A DNA stretch of 64,000 nucleotides. It comes from Sporothrix humicola (taxonomy: Eukaryota; Ascomycota; Sordariomycetes; Ophiostomatales; Ophiostomataceae). The stretch is from positions 1 through 64,000 of the forward strand of contig WNYE01000123.1 in NCBI GenBank assembly GCA_021396245.1, given 5' to 3'. Both the position numbers and the translations under genes were made by a program. Below the pieces are notes generated by a model, which did no database searches, was not told the origin of the DNA, and worked only from the letters and a program-made list of their open reading frames with translations. The stretch's first letter is position 1. Each line of letters starts with the position of its first letter. Below, in pieces: positions 45,922 to 58,185 of the stretch.

Positions 45922-47329
45922 TTTGATGTGTGTGTGTGTGAGTGGGGATAAATGAGTGACGAAAGAATGGAGAATGGGGAAGATGTGTGAGAGTAAGAGT
46001 GTGGTTGTAGTGGATCGTGAGGAGGAAGGAAGAAGGAGATGTTGGAGATGGAGGGGAACGAGGTGAGGTAATAAAGAGAATTGAGAACGGAAAGAGCAAA
46101 GGGAGACGATGAGGAGAATGTGGCTTGTACTTGTCAGATTTACGAGGATCGGCTTGGCTGGTATGACGACGGTTTTCGAGGAAACTGCGACTCTAATACG
46201 GAAGGATGCACCTGCAGCTTGGTTATTGGTTGCTGTTGGTGGTTGCTGTGCACAAAGGCAACAAAGAAGGCGCAGACAGACTGGCGCAGAATGCGCAGGA
46301 AAAGGTACATAGCTCCAGCTCTTTCCTAATGTGACGTAAGTTTGGGGGGCGGATCGCCTCGCGGGGCAGGAGCACGTTTTTGGCGTTTCAAGGTACCCAA
46401 CTCGTGGCAGCTTTCTCGACGGTGTTTAGCTCTGTGTCACTGTAGTTTACAATGTCTCGCCACATTTTAGCGTTCGGCTGAGCCCTATGACAGCGGGCAT
46501 TTCCTTCAGACCAAAAGTAGGCACATTGCCAATTAGTGAGGTTCTGCAACGGTCAGAATACAAGATGCACGAGGGAATTACGAATACGATGTAGTTGCCG
46601 TGAGTTGGGACGCCGGAAGTCGTTGACTGTTGAGGAAAGAGCAAAAGGCACGAAGGAGCAATTCTGGACCGCTCTTACCTTTTTTTTGTCGCTGTTGTCA
46701 AGGCTTGCAAGTGGAAATAAAAGAGGGAAACAACGCAGTTTCCAGTTCCCAGGCACCTCTTCGGACAGTGGCCGCCCCAACGGGGCAGGAACAGAGGGAG
46801 CTAGCGGAAGCTCAGCCCATTCCATGACACGCTCCAGGCCCCGCGCCGCAAAAGACACAGGCGGAAAGACGCAAATGCGGACGTTTGCGTGCCAAGCCTC
46901 GCTCTAACGGCAGTCGATGTCTTCTCCCAAACTTCTGCCCTCGACTCGATCAACGGCTTTAGCTTCCCCAGCTCTGCAGCCTCAGCTCCCCAGCTTCGTT
47001 AGTCCTCTTCTTCAGTCTTCGGTTCTCCCAGGTCCGTGTCGTACGTTCCCAACAAACTGGCACGTTTTTCAAATCGAGCAAATTTTGCGAATCGAGTCAT
47101 TCGGATCGAGAGAATCCGGCCGTCGATCTGAGCAAGATTGATAAGACAAGAACCTAATCTAGACAGCATCGGCGTCTAGGCAATTTTGATGGCCTTGGCA
47201 ATGTCATGTGCATGTCGAACTCTGTCAAGTTCACTTGTTTTCTTCTTTTCCATCTTCTTGGCTTTTCTTTATTATTCTCTGGGTATCAAACTAATATCAA
47301 ACCAATAAAACATGACAGTCACGACCACA
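45922..47329. other. Intergenic: kelch promoter and 3' flank of membrane gene
   Basis: 1.4 kb without a supported gene. Just upstream of the kelch ATG are CA/TG-rich repeats (about 45926-45938, read CACACACA in the sense direction) and a C/T-rich leader. AT-richer towards 47300. Confidence 0.5.
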
Positions 47330-49599
47330 CTACAGATAGACTCTCCCAACCTGGATGGGCCCGACGGGCCGGGCGTTCCCAACGGTCGACAGCGCCAAGC
47401 GGCCGACGTCGTCGTTGGGCTGGACGTCGCCAAAGAAGAGGCGCGTGAAGCGGTTGCGGCGGGCCCACTCGCTGGCGGTCCAGACGGAGGCGCCCACGAC
47501 GCCGTCGGTCTGGTGGTGGAGGAACGCGAGCGTGACCGACTCGAGGACGTCGGGCACGATCGTCAGTAGCCTCAAAACGGCACCCACCAGAGCCATGATG
47601 AACATGACAAACGACGATGTGATGAGCACGCCCAACCAGGGGCGGCTGCATAGGACGACCTGCTGGTCCACGACATTGTTGGCCAAAGGCTGCTGGTAGG
47701 CAGATGTCACGTTGATGGGCATGGTCGCCAGATTATCCTGGGCGTCCGTGACGTTGAGAGCGCCCGTCATGTAGTTGGGGGGCACCATGCCAATATACAG
47801 GATGGGGTTGAGCAGCTGGGCTAAACGAATCTCAAACACGTCTTTGCCAATGGTGTGCGTTGGCGTGTCGTCGGGACCCTCATTTTGGATGCCGACGGCG
47901 CCATAAGGGTGGGCCAGGTAGGCGACGACGGGCTGGACATTGCCGTTGTTCTGCGCGTTGGGAAACAGAGTCGTCAACAGTTTGATGACCGACTGCGGGT
48001 CGCCAATGAACCCGAAATCAAAGACGGTCCAATTCTCGTCGGGCATGGACGGGTCGACGGACCGGCGGACACTGGTGGCAATGCACGAGCTGGCACCGGC
48101 GCTACCCGAGGACTCCGAGTTGCTGCCACCGCACGTGAAGTTGGTGTCGACGTGCGTCGTGGTGACATCACACTCGGCGTGGGTATAGTCCTGGAACTGC
48201 GAGAACGACTCCCACACGAGCTTGCGCGGCGGCCGCGGCGTCTTGGGATCGATCTGGTAGTTGGTTGTCTGGTTGCACGGCAGAGAAAACGCCAGCTGGT
48301 ACTGTGTGCCGCCCATGTTGGATGCCCACTTGCAGTCATAGCCATTGCCTGGGTCGGGCGGCGTGTTGTTGCCAAGGTTGGTATAGTTGGTGAATTCGGC
48401 CTTTTCCATCTTTTCAAAGACGGGGCACGACAGCGACAAATACGAGCCGCTGAGCGTAAAGGACGTGTTGCCCTCCGAGGGCAGCAGATATACAGGCGCA
48501 CCCACAAGTGAGGAGTATGTTAGATTGGTCGTTCTGGGCACATCATACCATCCGTCGTCACTGGTATTGCCGGCAGCCTTGTACGACGCCTCGATGGCCT
48601 CAATGGCTGGGAAGCGCAGGTTGCCCCACAGGTCCTGGTTGCGGTCGCCCGTCAAACTGGCGCCCATAATAGCGGCAATGGCCGGGTTGGAAACGATCGT
48701 GGTCGCCTGCGCGTAGTTCGCGCCGTTGCCGTACAAGAAAGGCTGGAACAGGTTGACGGCGATCAAGTTCGAGTTTGTCTGATTCAAAAATGAACCGATC
48801 GAGACGACTCGCAACGACGCCTGGCCGCCCAGTGGTGACAGGCTCCATAGGATCAAGAGCAAAAAGCCGAGCGGGTTGAACGCGTGCATCCGGATCTGTG
48901 TCGAGATGGCACGGTAGATGGACTGGCTGCCAAGGAGCTGCTCGAGCATGCCGATCGTGGCGCCGCGGCCAGTCTGCAGGCTGTACGTGACGACGCCCTT
49001 GAGGCAAGTGCCAATGACGGCCGCAAAGAGGACTGGGAAGACAGTGGGGGCCTACAAACGTTAGGAGCTGGAAGATGATCTGAATAGACAGTGAGGGCAC
49101 CTACAAACTGTGAAATGGAGTACAGCTTCCGACCGACGGAGTTTGGGTCCGACGCGAGCGTCCCGTCGTGCTTGTACACGAGAATGCCGTAGACGGCAAA
49201 CAGGAGACATAACGTGGCAATGACAATCTCGGCAATCAGCGAGATGACCCGCCGATGCCATTCGGGCCCAAGCTGTTTTGGCTCTGGCCATGTCCCGGTG
49301 TTACGGCCGCTTATGCCGGCGCCGGTGTACGGATCAAAGTTTGGTTGAGCATAAAATGGCGGCGCCGGCGACAAGAGTGATGCCGTGGCCGAAGACGGCT
49401 CTGTTTTGGCGTCCTTGACTTCGGTTGTGTAGACCTCATAGTCTGTCTTTGGCTGGGATGGTGTATACTGTGAAGGAGTATCCTGTGATGGCGTGTCTTG
49501 CGACGGAGTGTATTGTGATGGGGTGTCGTTTGACAATTCTTCTGTCACCGGGACCATTTGGTAGTCCGGTTGGACGTGCAAAGTTGGCTGGTCGTGCAT
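47330..49599 (-). CDS. Multipass membrane protein with large glycosylated loop, unknown function
   Basis: Two exons, complement(join(47330..49051, 49105..49599)), 738 residues. The 53 bp intron has donor GTAGGT, branch CTAAC and acceptor TAG; the join 'YSISQF-APTVFPVLFAA' fits homologues. Order: cytoplasmic N-terminus with five TPSQ units (about 27-48); TM1 (about 120-143); TM2 after the splice site ('TVFPVLFAAVIGTCLKG'); TM3 ('LGFLLLILWSLSPLGGQ'); a loop of about 350 residues with paired Cys and many N-x-S/T sites, so probably extracellular; TM4 near the C-terminus ('LGVLITSSFVMFIMALVGAV'); and a cytoplasmic tail. 'WSLSPLGGQASLRV' is typical of a large ascomycete family of integral membrane proteins. 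No catalytic motif is visible. Confidence 0.88.
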
Positions 49600-51226
49600 C
49601 TTGAGATGCAGTCGTGAGGCTCAGTAGTGAAAGGAGAGTAAAGGTTAGGTCGTGGGACGGAAGGAGCCGAGTAAAAAGAGAGTTGAGACTGGAAACGAAA
49701 TAAACGAGAGACAAAGAGGAAAATCAACAATAAAAGGATGCAATATGCAACCCGCCACGACGAACGCCTGCCAGAAGGAAAAATACAGATGAAAGTGGCG
49801 AGAGAAAATAAAAGGATGAAATATATTTCACGATGGTCATTGATAAAGGTTGGGAGGGGTGGAGGATCTTCTCCGTTTGAGCTGACACAGACAATAAGGA
49901 AGCACTCAAAAATAAAAGGAACGAAACCACCAAAAGACAACCCGCTCGGCGTCTACCACTCCTCCCTACCAGGTGGCCGGGCCAGGGATGGGACGAGCAT
50001 GCTGGTTTGGTGAGAAGGAGGATCTTGAAAGGAGGGTGGTATCGTGAGGTAAGAGACCAGAAATCTAGAGGTTCGGAGGAGAGGCCAAACTCCGCAGTCT
50101 GTGGTGGTTCCACCCTTGGTTCTACGTTGTTACTGGGATAGGCGCATTCATCGTATGCGCGATGGAGAATGGCAGGATCTATCAAAACTATGCACTCGAT
50201 GCAGCGCGGTTCGAGTTTTGGTGTGAAAGGAGAGGAGACCCAGTAAGGCTGAAACGGCGGCAATGTCGTTTTTTAGCGGTGGCACTGAAGCGTTGGTGGT
50301 ATTGTTTCCCCTATTTTTGATTTGAGGAGGCAGAAGGGATTGAGGCCGACATTCACTTTGAAAAAGATCGGCTGAACCGGCAATCCTTTGGGCTTTCATG
50401 AGGCGATGGCCGTCTGAAATCAAGCTTTTCTTTTTGTCTTCGCCCTTGCAAAAGAAGCTTGGATTTGAGGCTGGATTTTTGGTGGATTTTGGGCTGGATT
50501 CTGGCCAGGACGTTTGTCTGAAAACGACAAAAACCCCGGCCTACCCTGGCCCTGTCAGTGGGATACGCGGAGCAAAAACTGCCAGCAAAAAAGCTGTTCG
50601 GTTGTTAGCTGAATCCTTCGCGTCCCCCCTGCCGTGTTAAAACACTAAATGAATAGTGGATGTTGACCTTTTTGTGCGTCCAAAACGCGTGGCTATGCTG
50701 GCTGTGCTGGCACTCTTTTGGTGGAAGGAGCGCTATTGTCACATAACTGACCCACTCGACCCAGCACTCGATCCAGACCGTGTAATCGTGACAACCTCTG
50801 TAGAAAGAGGATGGAGACTCGCGGAGTGTTTCCACAAAGCCCACCGAATCCATCGTGAAAACGTGTTTGAGTGGGAAGCGGATTCGCTGACTTCCCGAAG
50901 TCACTGAGTAATTGTGTTGCAGAGAAGATGGAAACAGACCGTAAATCCACTGCGTTAATCTCGTTCATCTGTTGCTTCATCCACGATTTCACGATAACCG
51001 TCTGATGAAGGAGTGTTGAGCGACATCAAGGCAACGCTGATCATATTATCCAAAATGTAACTTTCAGTAGATTTTCTGAGAGAAGGCACCATGATTCATG
51101 GAACTCAAAAAGGCTGATTTGCAAAAACGCTGGATGCTTAATATTTAAAATATTCCCCCCCCCAAAATGCATGTAACCAAAATACTTTAACGATCGAAAT
51201 ATGCCAGTAATATTCACAGCATTGTC
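49600..51226. other. Intergenic: promoter and 3' flank of adjacent membrane genes
   Basis: 1.6 kb with no supported gene. The part near 49600-49960 is purine-rich on the plus strand, C/T-rich towards the gene starting at 49599. Nothing else stands out. Confidence 0.5.
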
Positions 51227-52765
51227 TTACTGCTCGACATGGCTGGGAAGAGAGTCTTTGATCTGAATAGGGTGTTTGTCGAGACTCTCATACCACTGGA
51301 TGATACTGCCGATCTGAAAGTGTTAGCGGAAGAAAGACCACAAACTCCTCTTCTCCTAGGGACCTACCAAGAACGCCCACGAGCCGATAAAGGTCGAGAG
51401 GCACGATGCATACGCCACGGCTGAGCTCGTCGCCGCGCCGAACCCGAGAGCACCGCACAGCGTGAAGCCGAGGGCGCCAATGAAGTTCCACAAGCCAATG
51501 TGCCAGCCCAGCAGCTGTGGTGCAGGAATGTACCATTTGCGCTGAGTCTCGAGCATAAACATCCAGCTCGAGACGATGAAACCGACACCGCCAATGACTT
51601 GAGGGGACCAGTAGGCACCGTTTGTGCCGGCAGTGGACAGACGATCGGCAATGGGCGGGATGCCCGTGAAACCCGAGATCCAGAAGACAGTGGCGCCAAA
51701 CAGTTGAATCAAGCAAGCCCAGAAGCCCATCTCGCGGGCGTAGACGGTGCGGAACTCGGTCCAGGAGGGCCACCATGTCCAGTTGCGGCGCTGCGGGTGG
51801 ATGCGTGTTTCGTTGGTGGTTGACGAGTCCAGGTTGTCGCTGCTGCTGTTGGGACTGTCTGGGACCTCTTGAATGGTCTTGCCGCCGACACTCGTCTCAG
51901 GGATCGTGGCATTGCTGTGCTTGCCCTGTCCGTGCTGGTGCTTTGCCCGCCGCCTCGAGAACAGCCTCGTTCTCTCCACGTGTGCATGTTTGCACTCTTC
52001 TGGGTTGGGTCGCACTGACAGCTTGCCACTCTCGAGCGCTTCCTCGAGTGCCCACCCAAAACAGTCGGCGCGGTTCTCATTGACGGCCTCGAGTACGCCT
52101 AGGATCGCGCCTACCTCGAAGATAGTCGCACCCACCAAGGCACTCACGCCGCCACCCATGGTTGTCTCCCCGTCAAACTCGGTCCATGGCGCTGCCAGCG
52201 GCAGCCACACGAAGAACGAGTTGATGACCCAGACGACGGACCCCATTGTGAAGATCATGGCGACATCGTAGGAAATGTCCCAGACGGGGTACTTGGTGAG
52301 CATTTTCCAGAGGATGTGTAGAATGCCGCGCCATGATGTGGTGCTGCGGGGAGCACCGGTCGCCTCGGACGTTGAGGGCTGTGCCGCACCCTTGTGGTGA
52401 CCATGGTGCTTGAAAAAGTCGTTGGTGAGGACAATGGCATGGCGGCCTTTGCGATTGTCTCGACTGCGCCAGATCTGGTACGCGCCAGTGACATGCTGCT
52501 GCTCGGGTGTAGTTTTGTGGGAGAGTGATGGCTGGGGTTGGGTCGTGGTGTCTGCCTCGTGTGCATCGGCTGCCGCTATGTCGTCGTCAGCTGGCTGTGG
52601 TCTTGTTGCAGCCCCCACTGCACCATTGGCGCCTCCTGTCTTTGGCTTCTTTGCCGGCACCTTGACGTAGCGAGTCGTCGGGTTCAGAAACGAGAATGGC
52701 CCTGTCGCATGGTGTGAATGCGCGATGCGCCTCGGCAGGTGGTCAAACCGACCGGGGCTGCTCAT
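51227..52765 (-). CDS. Conserved fungal integral membrane protein, unknown function
   Basis: Two exons, complement(join(51227..51313, 51368..52765)), 494 residues. The 54 bp intron has donor GTAGGT, branch GCTAAC and acceptor TTTCAG; the last exon adds 'IGSIIQWYESLDKHP' and the tail. I chose ATG 52765 ('MSSPGRFDHLPRR') over upstream frame extension because the extension has no family-like sequence. The N-terminal 150 residues are hydrophilic; about six or seven membrane segments follow, including 'YDVAMIFTMGSVVWVINSFFVWLP', a conserved 'FEVGAILGVLEAVNENR' loop, and 'GATVFWISGFTGIPPI', 'QVIGGVGFIVSSWMFMLETQ', 'GWHIGLWNFIGALGFTLCGALGF' (quoted in part). I know close relatives across ascomycetes only as uncharacterised membrane proteins. 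Confidence 0.9.
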
Positions 52766-53437
52766 TCTGGACGGCGTGTTGAAGATGAAGATGGCGATAT
52801 GAGAGGAAGTGGAAGTGTGTAGATCGTAGAAGTGACGACGAATTGGGAATAAAAAGGGAAGAAAAAGGTCTGGGATGCCACGAGGATGACGATGAAAAAC
52901 AAGCTGTAAGGAATGCGTCGGGGCCCAAGGACCATGCAACGAATGAAACACCGTTCGTGGGTTGAGTGAGGAATGATCCAATTGATCCAAAAAGGGGCAC
53001 AACTTGAGGTGCGGGATTAGCCAATGCCAATTGTTGGAAGACAGAGAAGGAAGCTGCGAATGACGACCTCCGTTCCTTCCTGAAGAAGCTCACGAACGTT
53101 CGTGATGTGATGTCGTCGGTTGTTCCTTCCTAGGTTGAGCCTCACCGTAGACCAAGATTTTGCCAAGAAAGAGCCAAGTTTTGTGTGATGGGGGAGGAAA
53201 GAGCAAACGCGAGATGACGTTGTCAGGGGGCCAATCGGGACGCTAAATCACATGCTTTTAGTGGAGTCGTGGGCCTAGACCGGTGGCCTACCCGAATGTT
53301 TACAAGTGTTAGCAAATCTAGCCAATGAGGATATCACACTGCATCTCCACGTCTTCTTTTTTATGGAATGTCAAAAGAAGAGTATCAAATAAAAGCTATT
53401 ATCCATTGTCTAATGTTATCCGCGTTGCTCTTGATGT
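52766..53437. other. Intergenic spacer
   Basis: 672 bp between the start of one minus-strand gene and the stop of the next. It holds the promoter of the membrane gene and the 3' flank of the gene at 53438. Nothing else is identified. Confidence 0.5.
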
Positions 53438-54136
53438 CTATTCATTCTGCTCCAGTCCTTGATAATTCTGCTTGTTGGCCAGTGCTCGTGCTCGGGCTAA
53501 AGATGCCATTTGGATACTTAAAAGATCATCCATCCTCAGCTGCAGAATACCGACAATGCAAAACTGGCACGAACCCGATCTGCCGGCGTGGCTCATCCTG
53601 TACTCCAAAACCACCTGTGCCAAGCCCGTAGCAATGCCGCAAGCGTGGACACACGCTGCCCACCGGTCATGATCGTCTTCGCGGTAAGCGTCTCTCGTTC
53701 CTCTCGGGATGGCCTTTCTCATTACGAACGTCCAAAACGACACCCTTTCGGGTCTATTCTTGGTGCTCTTGGTAACTCTGGATCTCTCTGGCTTCTTGGC
53801 CGTTTTCGTTCGCTCGATGTGGTCTTTGTATTTATCAAATATTTCGTCGGCTCGTTCTTCCGTGAACCCAACGAACCGAAGCGTCTCGACCGATTTCAAG
53901 TACAGCGGAACGCGGTCGTAGTCTTCGAGTAGAGAAGGATTCTCCGGTGTTGTCGGCGCGGGCGTAATTTGGCGCCCGTCTGGCGGCACGTAGCTGTCCG
54001 TCACATCGCACGGTAAAAGGCGGCGCCGATGATGCAGCCATATCCAACCCGAATTCGGGTCGAAGTCCCTTCGGACCTGGTCGTGTTCGAGAAGGTTATC
54101 TAGGTCTAGCTTGGAAAATATTTTATTTCGTGTCAT
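53438..54136 (-). CDS. Unknown protein, family shared with the gene at 60237
   Basis: Single exon, 232 residues, ATG 54136. No known domain is recognised. The sequence begins 'MTRNKIFSKLDLDNLLEH', then 'FDPNSGWIWL', a 'YVPPDGRQI' segment, 'RVPLYLKSVETLRFVGFTEERA', a basic linker, 'VSFWTFVM', and a C-terminal part with 'WAACVHACGIATG' and 'SHAGRSGSC'. These blocks recur in the same order in the plus-strand gene at 60237 (see findings). No signal peptide or membrane helix is apparent, so it is probably intracellular. Its GC content and codon use look lower than in the housekeeping neighbours, suggesting a young or lineage-restricted gene. Confidence 0.7.
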   Translation of the reverse strand: MTRNKIFSKLDLDNLLEHDQVRRDFDPNSGWIWLHHRRRLLPCDVTDSYVPPDGRQITPAPTTPENPSLLEDYDRVPLYLKSVETLRFVGFTEERADEIFDKYKDHIERTKTAKKPERSRVTKSTKNRPERVSFWTFVMRKAIPRGTRDAYREDDHDRWAACVHACGIATGLAQVVLEYRMSHAGRSGSCQFCIVGILQLRMDDLLSIQMASLARARALANKQNYQGLEQNE

Positions 54137-54916
54137 TGTCTAAGATGGGATATAGAACGGAAAGGTTGGGATGGGTGGGAGGTGGGACGAAAGGCCAAAC
54201 GGGATGTAGGATGGGACGGCGGACGAGATGTCTGGACGGGATATCGTGATGAGATGATATGATGATGCAGAAACAGTAATGAGTTGAAAATAACGAGAGC
54301 GTTAAAATGCTGATGGGCTTAGTTTGCTATTTGTTGCGGTGGACTGACACGTTGATACAACTGCCTAATTTAGAAGGAAGTACCGCGACGTCCCTGCCTT
54401 TTGTAGATTGCCTTTTCATCCCTTTGCCCAACTTTCTTAGATGTCGTCCGTAAGTATATCACACGGCAAACGCCAAATGGTGGGATAGAAGCATGACTTG
54501 GGCAGCTTCGGATGAGATACTGTTTGGACGAATCATCTTACAACGAACAACATCATCTTATGGCAGAGGTCAGATCGACAAGGTGACGGTGTGATACGGT
54601 GAATTGAATCTGGATTGAAAAACACGCTTTCTAATAGATAGGACCTATGGTTAAGAAAAGGAGAAAAAAAAAAACATGGAAGGAAACAGTGGGCGACTGC
54701 AACTTGCAGTAATGAAAATAGATTTATCCCAAGAATGTGAACTCTGATATCTCGCCGTCGACGCCAGGACAAGAAAACGAAAGAAATGAAATCCAAAGTG
54801 ATATACGGAATAGGAAAGCAATGTAAGGAAAAGATGTGTGTGTATGTGTGGTGAAGCCGCCTGGCGTCAGGATAATCGTGGCGGTGCGTAGTGGCGAGGT
54901 GTCAATTACACAACTC
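54137..54916. other. Intergenic spacer
   Basis: 780 bp upstream of the unknown gene and downstream of the MFS gene. Short GGGAC/GGGAT words repeat at about 54170-54245. No supported gene. Confidence 0.5.
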
Positions 54917-56961
54917 CTAGTCCTCAAGGCTCCGTTTGCCGGCCTCCTTCTCGCGCTGCAGCTTCTGGTGACGGATGACAAACAGCGTGACGGCGAGACC
55001 GAGGCCACAGGCCGCCAGCGTGACAAAGTACGCCGCGCGGTAGCAGGCCAGACCCTCGTCACAGGACCGCTCGCCCGTCGGCTCGACAATAGAGTGGGCG
55101 TCAAAGACGAGGCCATAGAAGAGGTTGAAGACGTTGCCAGACACAACAGGTGATAGGGTCATGAAGCCCCAGTTCTGTGATAGGCCGTGAATGCCAAATG
55201 TCTCGGCGACGATCGAGGGGAAGACGCCGAACAGGAAGCCGTAACCCAGACCCGACAGACTCGACACAAAACCGAGCAGGTGAGGGTTGGAAATGTTGAT
55301 GGCGCAAAGTTGGGCGGTGACAAAAATGACGGCCGCAATGACGAGACACCAGACACGGCTGGCGTGCATGTTCTTAACAAGGAAGTCAGAGCCGACGCCT
55401 GGGGACTGTGTTAGCAGAAAAATGGCAACGGGACTACATTAAAGGGGGACTCACCACTGGAGAGACGACCGGCAAAGCTGCCAATCGACAGGATGGACAC
55501 ATGCATCTGCTGGTGGGCAATAAGGGAGCCTTCGTCGACAGTCTCGTCGTAGTGCTTCCACAGGGCGTTGGCGTCATGACCGATGTTGCTGCTGGCGTTA
55601 GAGAGAGCTTTGGAAAAAAAGCATGCACACGGAAGGGAACCTACTTGATGGTCATCAGACCGATGCCGGCCAGAATGCCCATAATGGCAAACAGCTGCCA
55701 GAACTCAACGTTGCGCAGCAGGTTCCAGCCTCGGATGTCTACACGGTGGGATTGGTCCATATCAACACTGTTCTGCAGCAGGATTTCGCCGGGCAGTGAT
55801 GACGCTTTCGACACGAGGGAGGACGTCTCGTCCATGGAGTCTTGGTCGGCATCCTCCGCGGCATGCGGGGCAGAAGGGTTGGAGGAAGAAGCGGAGTTGG
55901 AGGCTGAGCCGGAACCTGAGCCGGAACCTGAGCCGGAACCCGAGCCCGAAGCGATACTCGAGCCGTATGTCGTAGTTATCGGCTGTGTTGCCCGAGGTAA
56001 TGACAAGTCGCCGCTTTCGTCGGCATCCTCACCGCTGACCTTATCCACACTCGCACGCTTCCCTCCACCCTCTGTGGCCCGCTCTACTTCGTCTTCATAT
56101 GCGCCGTGGCTGTTGTTGTCATCATCATCGTCATCGTGTGACCTACCAGGTTCTTCGGTGGGTGGTTGGTACCGGGCACGTCTGGAGAGCTTGGCCTCTT
56201 CGGATACGGTGCGGCGCAGCTGTTGTGAGTCGCTCAGGCCGTCGTCTTCGCTGCGACCAACGGCGTGATAGTGCGCATGCCCAGATGGCGAGGGCGGCAG
56301 GACGTGCAAGAAAAAGAAGCTCACAAACGTGAGCACAAAGGTGCCGATGGCTAGCAGCAATAAGAAGCCGCTGGTGTTTCCCGGCACAACAAGGGACCCA
56401 AAAAGGGAAAAGAAAAAGGCACTGAGGCCAAAGGCGGCCAGCGGGAAAGCAGTGGCCGTGCCGCGGTGGTGTGGCCAGTTAAGGGCCGACGTCTTGACGG
56501 CAGCAGCAAACGCCATGCAGCCACCAAGGCCTGTCAGGTAGGAGACGAGGCACAAGAATGTGACGGACCCCGAACCCTTGAGAAACGCCTGCCGCAACGG
56601 GAAGTAACCCGCTGCCAGTAGTATAGAGCCAGCAATCACGGCCGGGCGCGGCCCTCTTGTGTCGATGAACATACCAATGGGTACGCCCATAGAGTACATG
56701 CCCAGGTTGCCGGCGAGGCCGATTAGGTTGGATTGGGTGGCGGAGAGTTTGAGCTTGTCGGCGAACTGCGGCGCCCACGCGGAGTAGACATACTGCAGAG
56801 AGGAAGTTAGTAGGCGTTGAAGACTGAGGGTATTGTCGGCTGCATGTTCCGATGCCGACGCCAGCCACACCGAGACTCACGTTTGTTCCGCATGCCAACG
56901 AAATGACGGTGGCCGCCACGCTCGACACGATTCGTGCCCGGTGGGCGGCCTTATCGTGCAT
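54917..56961 (-). CDS. MFS transporter, nodulin-like/Mch1-type
   Basis: Four exons, complement(join(54917..55398, 55455..55588, 55645..56792, 56881..56961)), 614 residues. The introns (88, 56 and 56 bp) have GTGAGT or GTAGGT donors. The first exon, 27 codons, holds the start of TM1. About twelve membrane segments are visible in two halves; the N-half shows 'YVYSAWAPQFADKLKLS', 'LIGLAGNLGMYSMGVPIG', 'DTRGPRPAVIAGS' and 'LTGLGGCMAFAAAVKTSALNWP'. A cytosolic loop of about 180 residues is acidic and holds an SG-dipeptide run. The C-half has 'SIGSFAGRLSSGVGSDFL'. The motifs match the fungal nodulin-like/Mch1 branch of the major facilitator superfamily, whose substrates are not firmly known; monocarboxylate transport is suggested by name only. 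The intron-2 acceptor is ambiguous by three bases (CAGCAG). Confidence 0.92.
55906..55953. repeat. 12-bp tandem repeat coding the SG run in the MFS loop
   Basis: GAGCCGGAACCT-like units occur four times in tandem, the last one diverged. On the coding strand they encode alternating Ser-Gly in the cytosolic loop, so length changes would stay in frame. Confidence 0.85.
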
Positions 56962-58185
56962 CTTGACGGATGCTGGCCAGCTGCGGAGATATGGGGTGTA
57001 GGGACGTGAAGAAGGGACGAAAAGACGTCGACGACGGTGGTCGGAAGAATAAACGAGTGTCGCAGATCAGGAAACGTTATCTCGCAGAATCATGGTAGAA
57101 ATGACTGTCCTCGAAGCACGAAATGTAGTTTCGCCGGTGTTCGGCAAGTCGAGTGCCGAGGAGGGGGGCAGCGGACCTGCACGAAGTAAAGTACTTGGAG
57201 TATTGGCAGCCGCCGTTGCGCGTGCGGCGGGTGACACGATGCAACTACAAAAGAGGCGTTGGTGAGATGTGAGGGCGAGGATGAAGATAAATGGATAGAA
57301 GAAGAGAAAAAAGAGAAAGGAGAAAAGTAAGGAATAAAGGGAGGCTGAGGATGCTGTACCACGTCGGATCGTTCTTGCTGTCGTGTTCTTCGTCCCTTAT
57401 CGGCAGTCGTCCACAGGGGGAAGGCGCAGGCCAAGCGCGGTACGAGAGCACCGGCCAAGAACAGTACAGGAGCAATCTCGTGGCTCGCAGCTTTGGGAAG
57501 GCGTGAAGTGCGCTTGGTGGAGAACAGGAAGGTGCGACTTCGTAACTTGCTGTCGTATGCGGGCGGGTCGCACCTTCTCCTCTGTAGCGCAAGCCTTTTG
57601 GCAGCTGATGTGCACTTGTCTCAGGTCGGATTGGCTGTTCGACTCCGGAGCGGATTCGCTGTCGTAGCTACTCATGCACCGATACAGGAGAGCCAGGGGG
57701 AACTCAGGGAACGGCAGCTGCCACAGCCAATGCAAAACGGCGTATTAGCCAAGGGGCCCACATTCCTGATTGTTTGCTGCGAGCCGCTTCTTGCACAATT
57801 TTAGTGTGTTTTGTGCAGATCTGTGCACGTGTACTTTCACGTGCTTAAAAGACTGGCTAGTCACGTGCGAGCCTCGCATTTGGAAACATGACGCTGGAAT
57901 GACCGTAGGCTCCACTCGGGCGCAGCGCTTCAGGTCTGCCTTGTATTGTGTCTCCTGCCTCCTCTTTCGGCGCCTCGCCACTTCATCGTTCTTTCCCTCC
58001 TCTCTTCAACAATCCAGCATCACGACTTTTTGACATCGCAGGCTGGTCTGCGACATCATTGGCGAGCGCGAATACCTCTCGACGACAGTTTTCGATAATC
58101 GACGGCCTCTTGCATCCGTACACGAACCGAATACCCAACCCCCGCCTCTACCGGTCGCCGCGCAACCTCCACCCCAACCGCCGAA
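56962..58185. promoter_or_regulatory. Divergent promoter region, MFS transporter / Serinc
   Basis: 1.2 kb between starts at 56961 (-) and 58186 (+). It holds both promoters. A purine-rich block at about 57285-57345 is C/T-rich towards the MFS gene. No supported gene lies within. Confidence 0.5.

Noticed and set aside
44980..45951. A 323-codon plus-strand frame antisense to the kelch gene
   Set aside because: It is the mirror of GC-rich coding sequence; the minus-strand frame has clear kelch blades.
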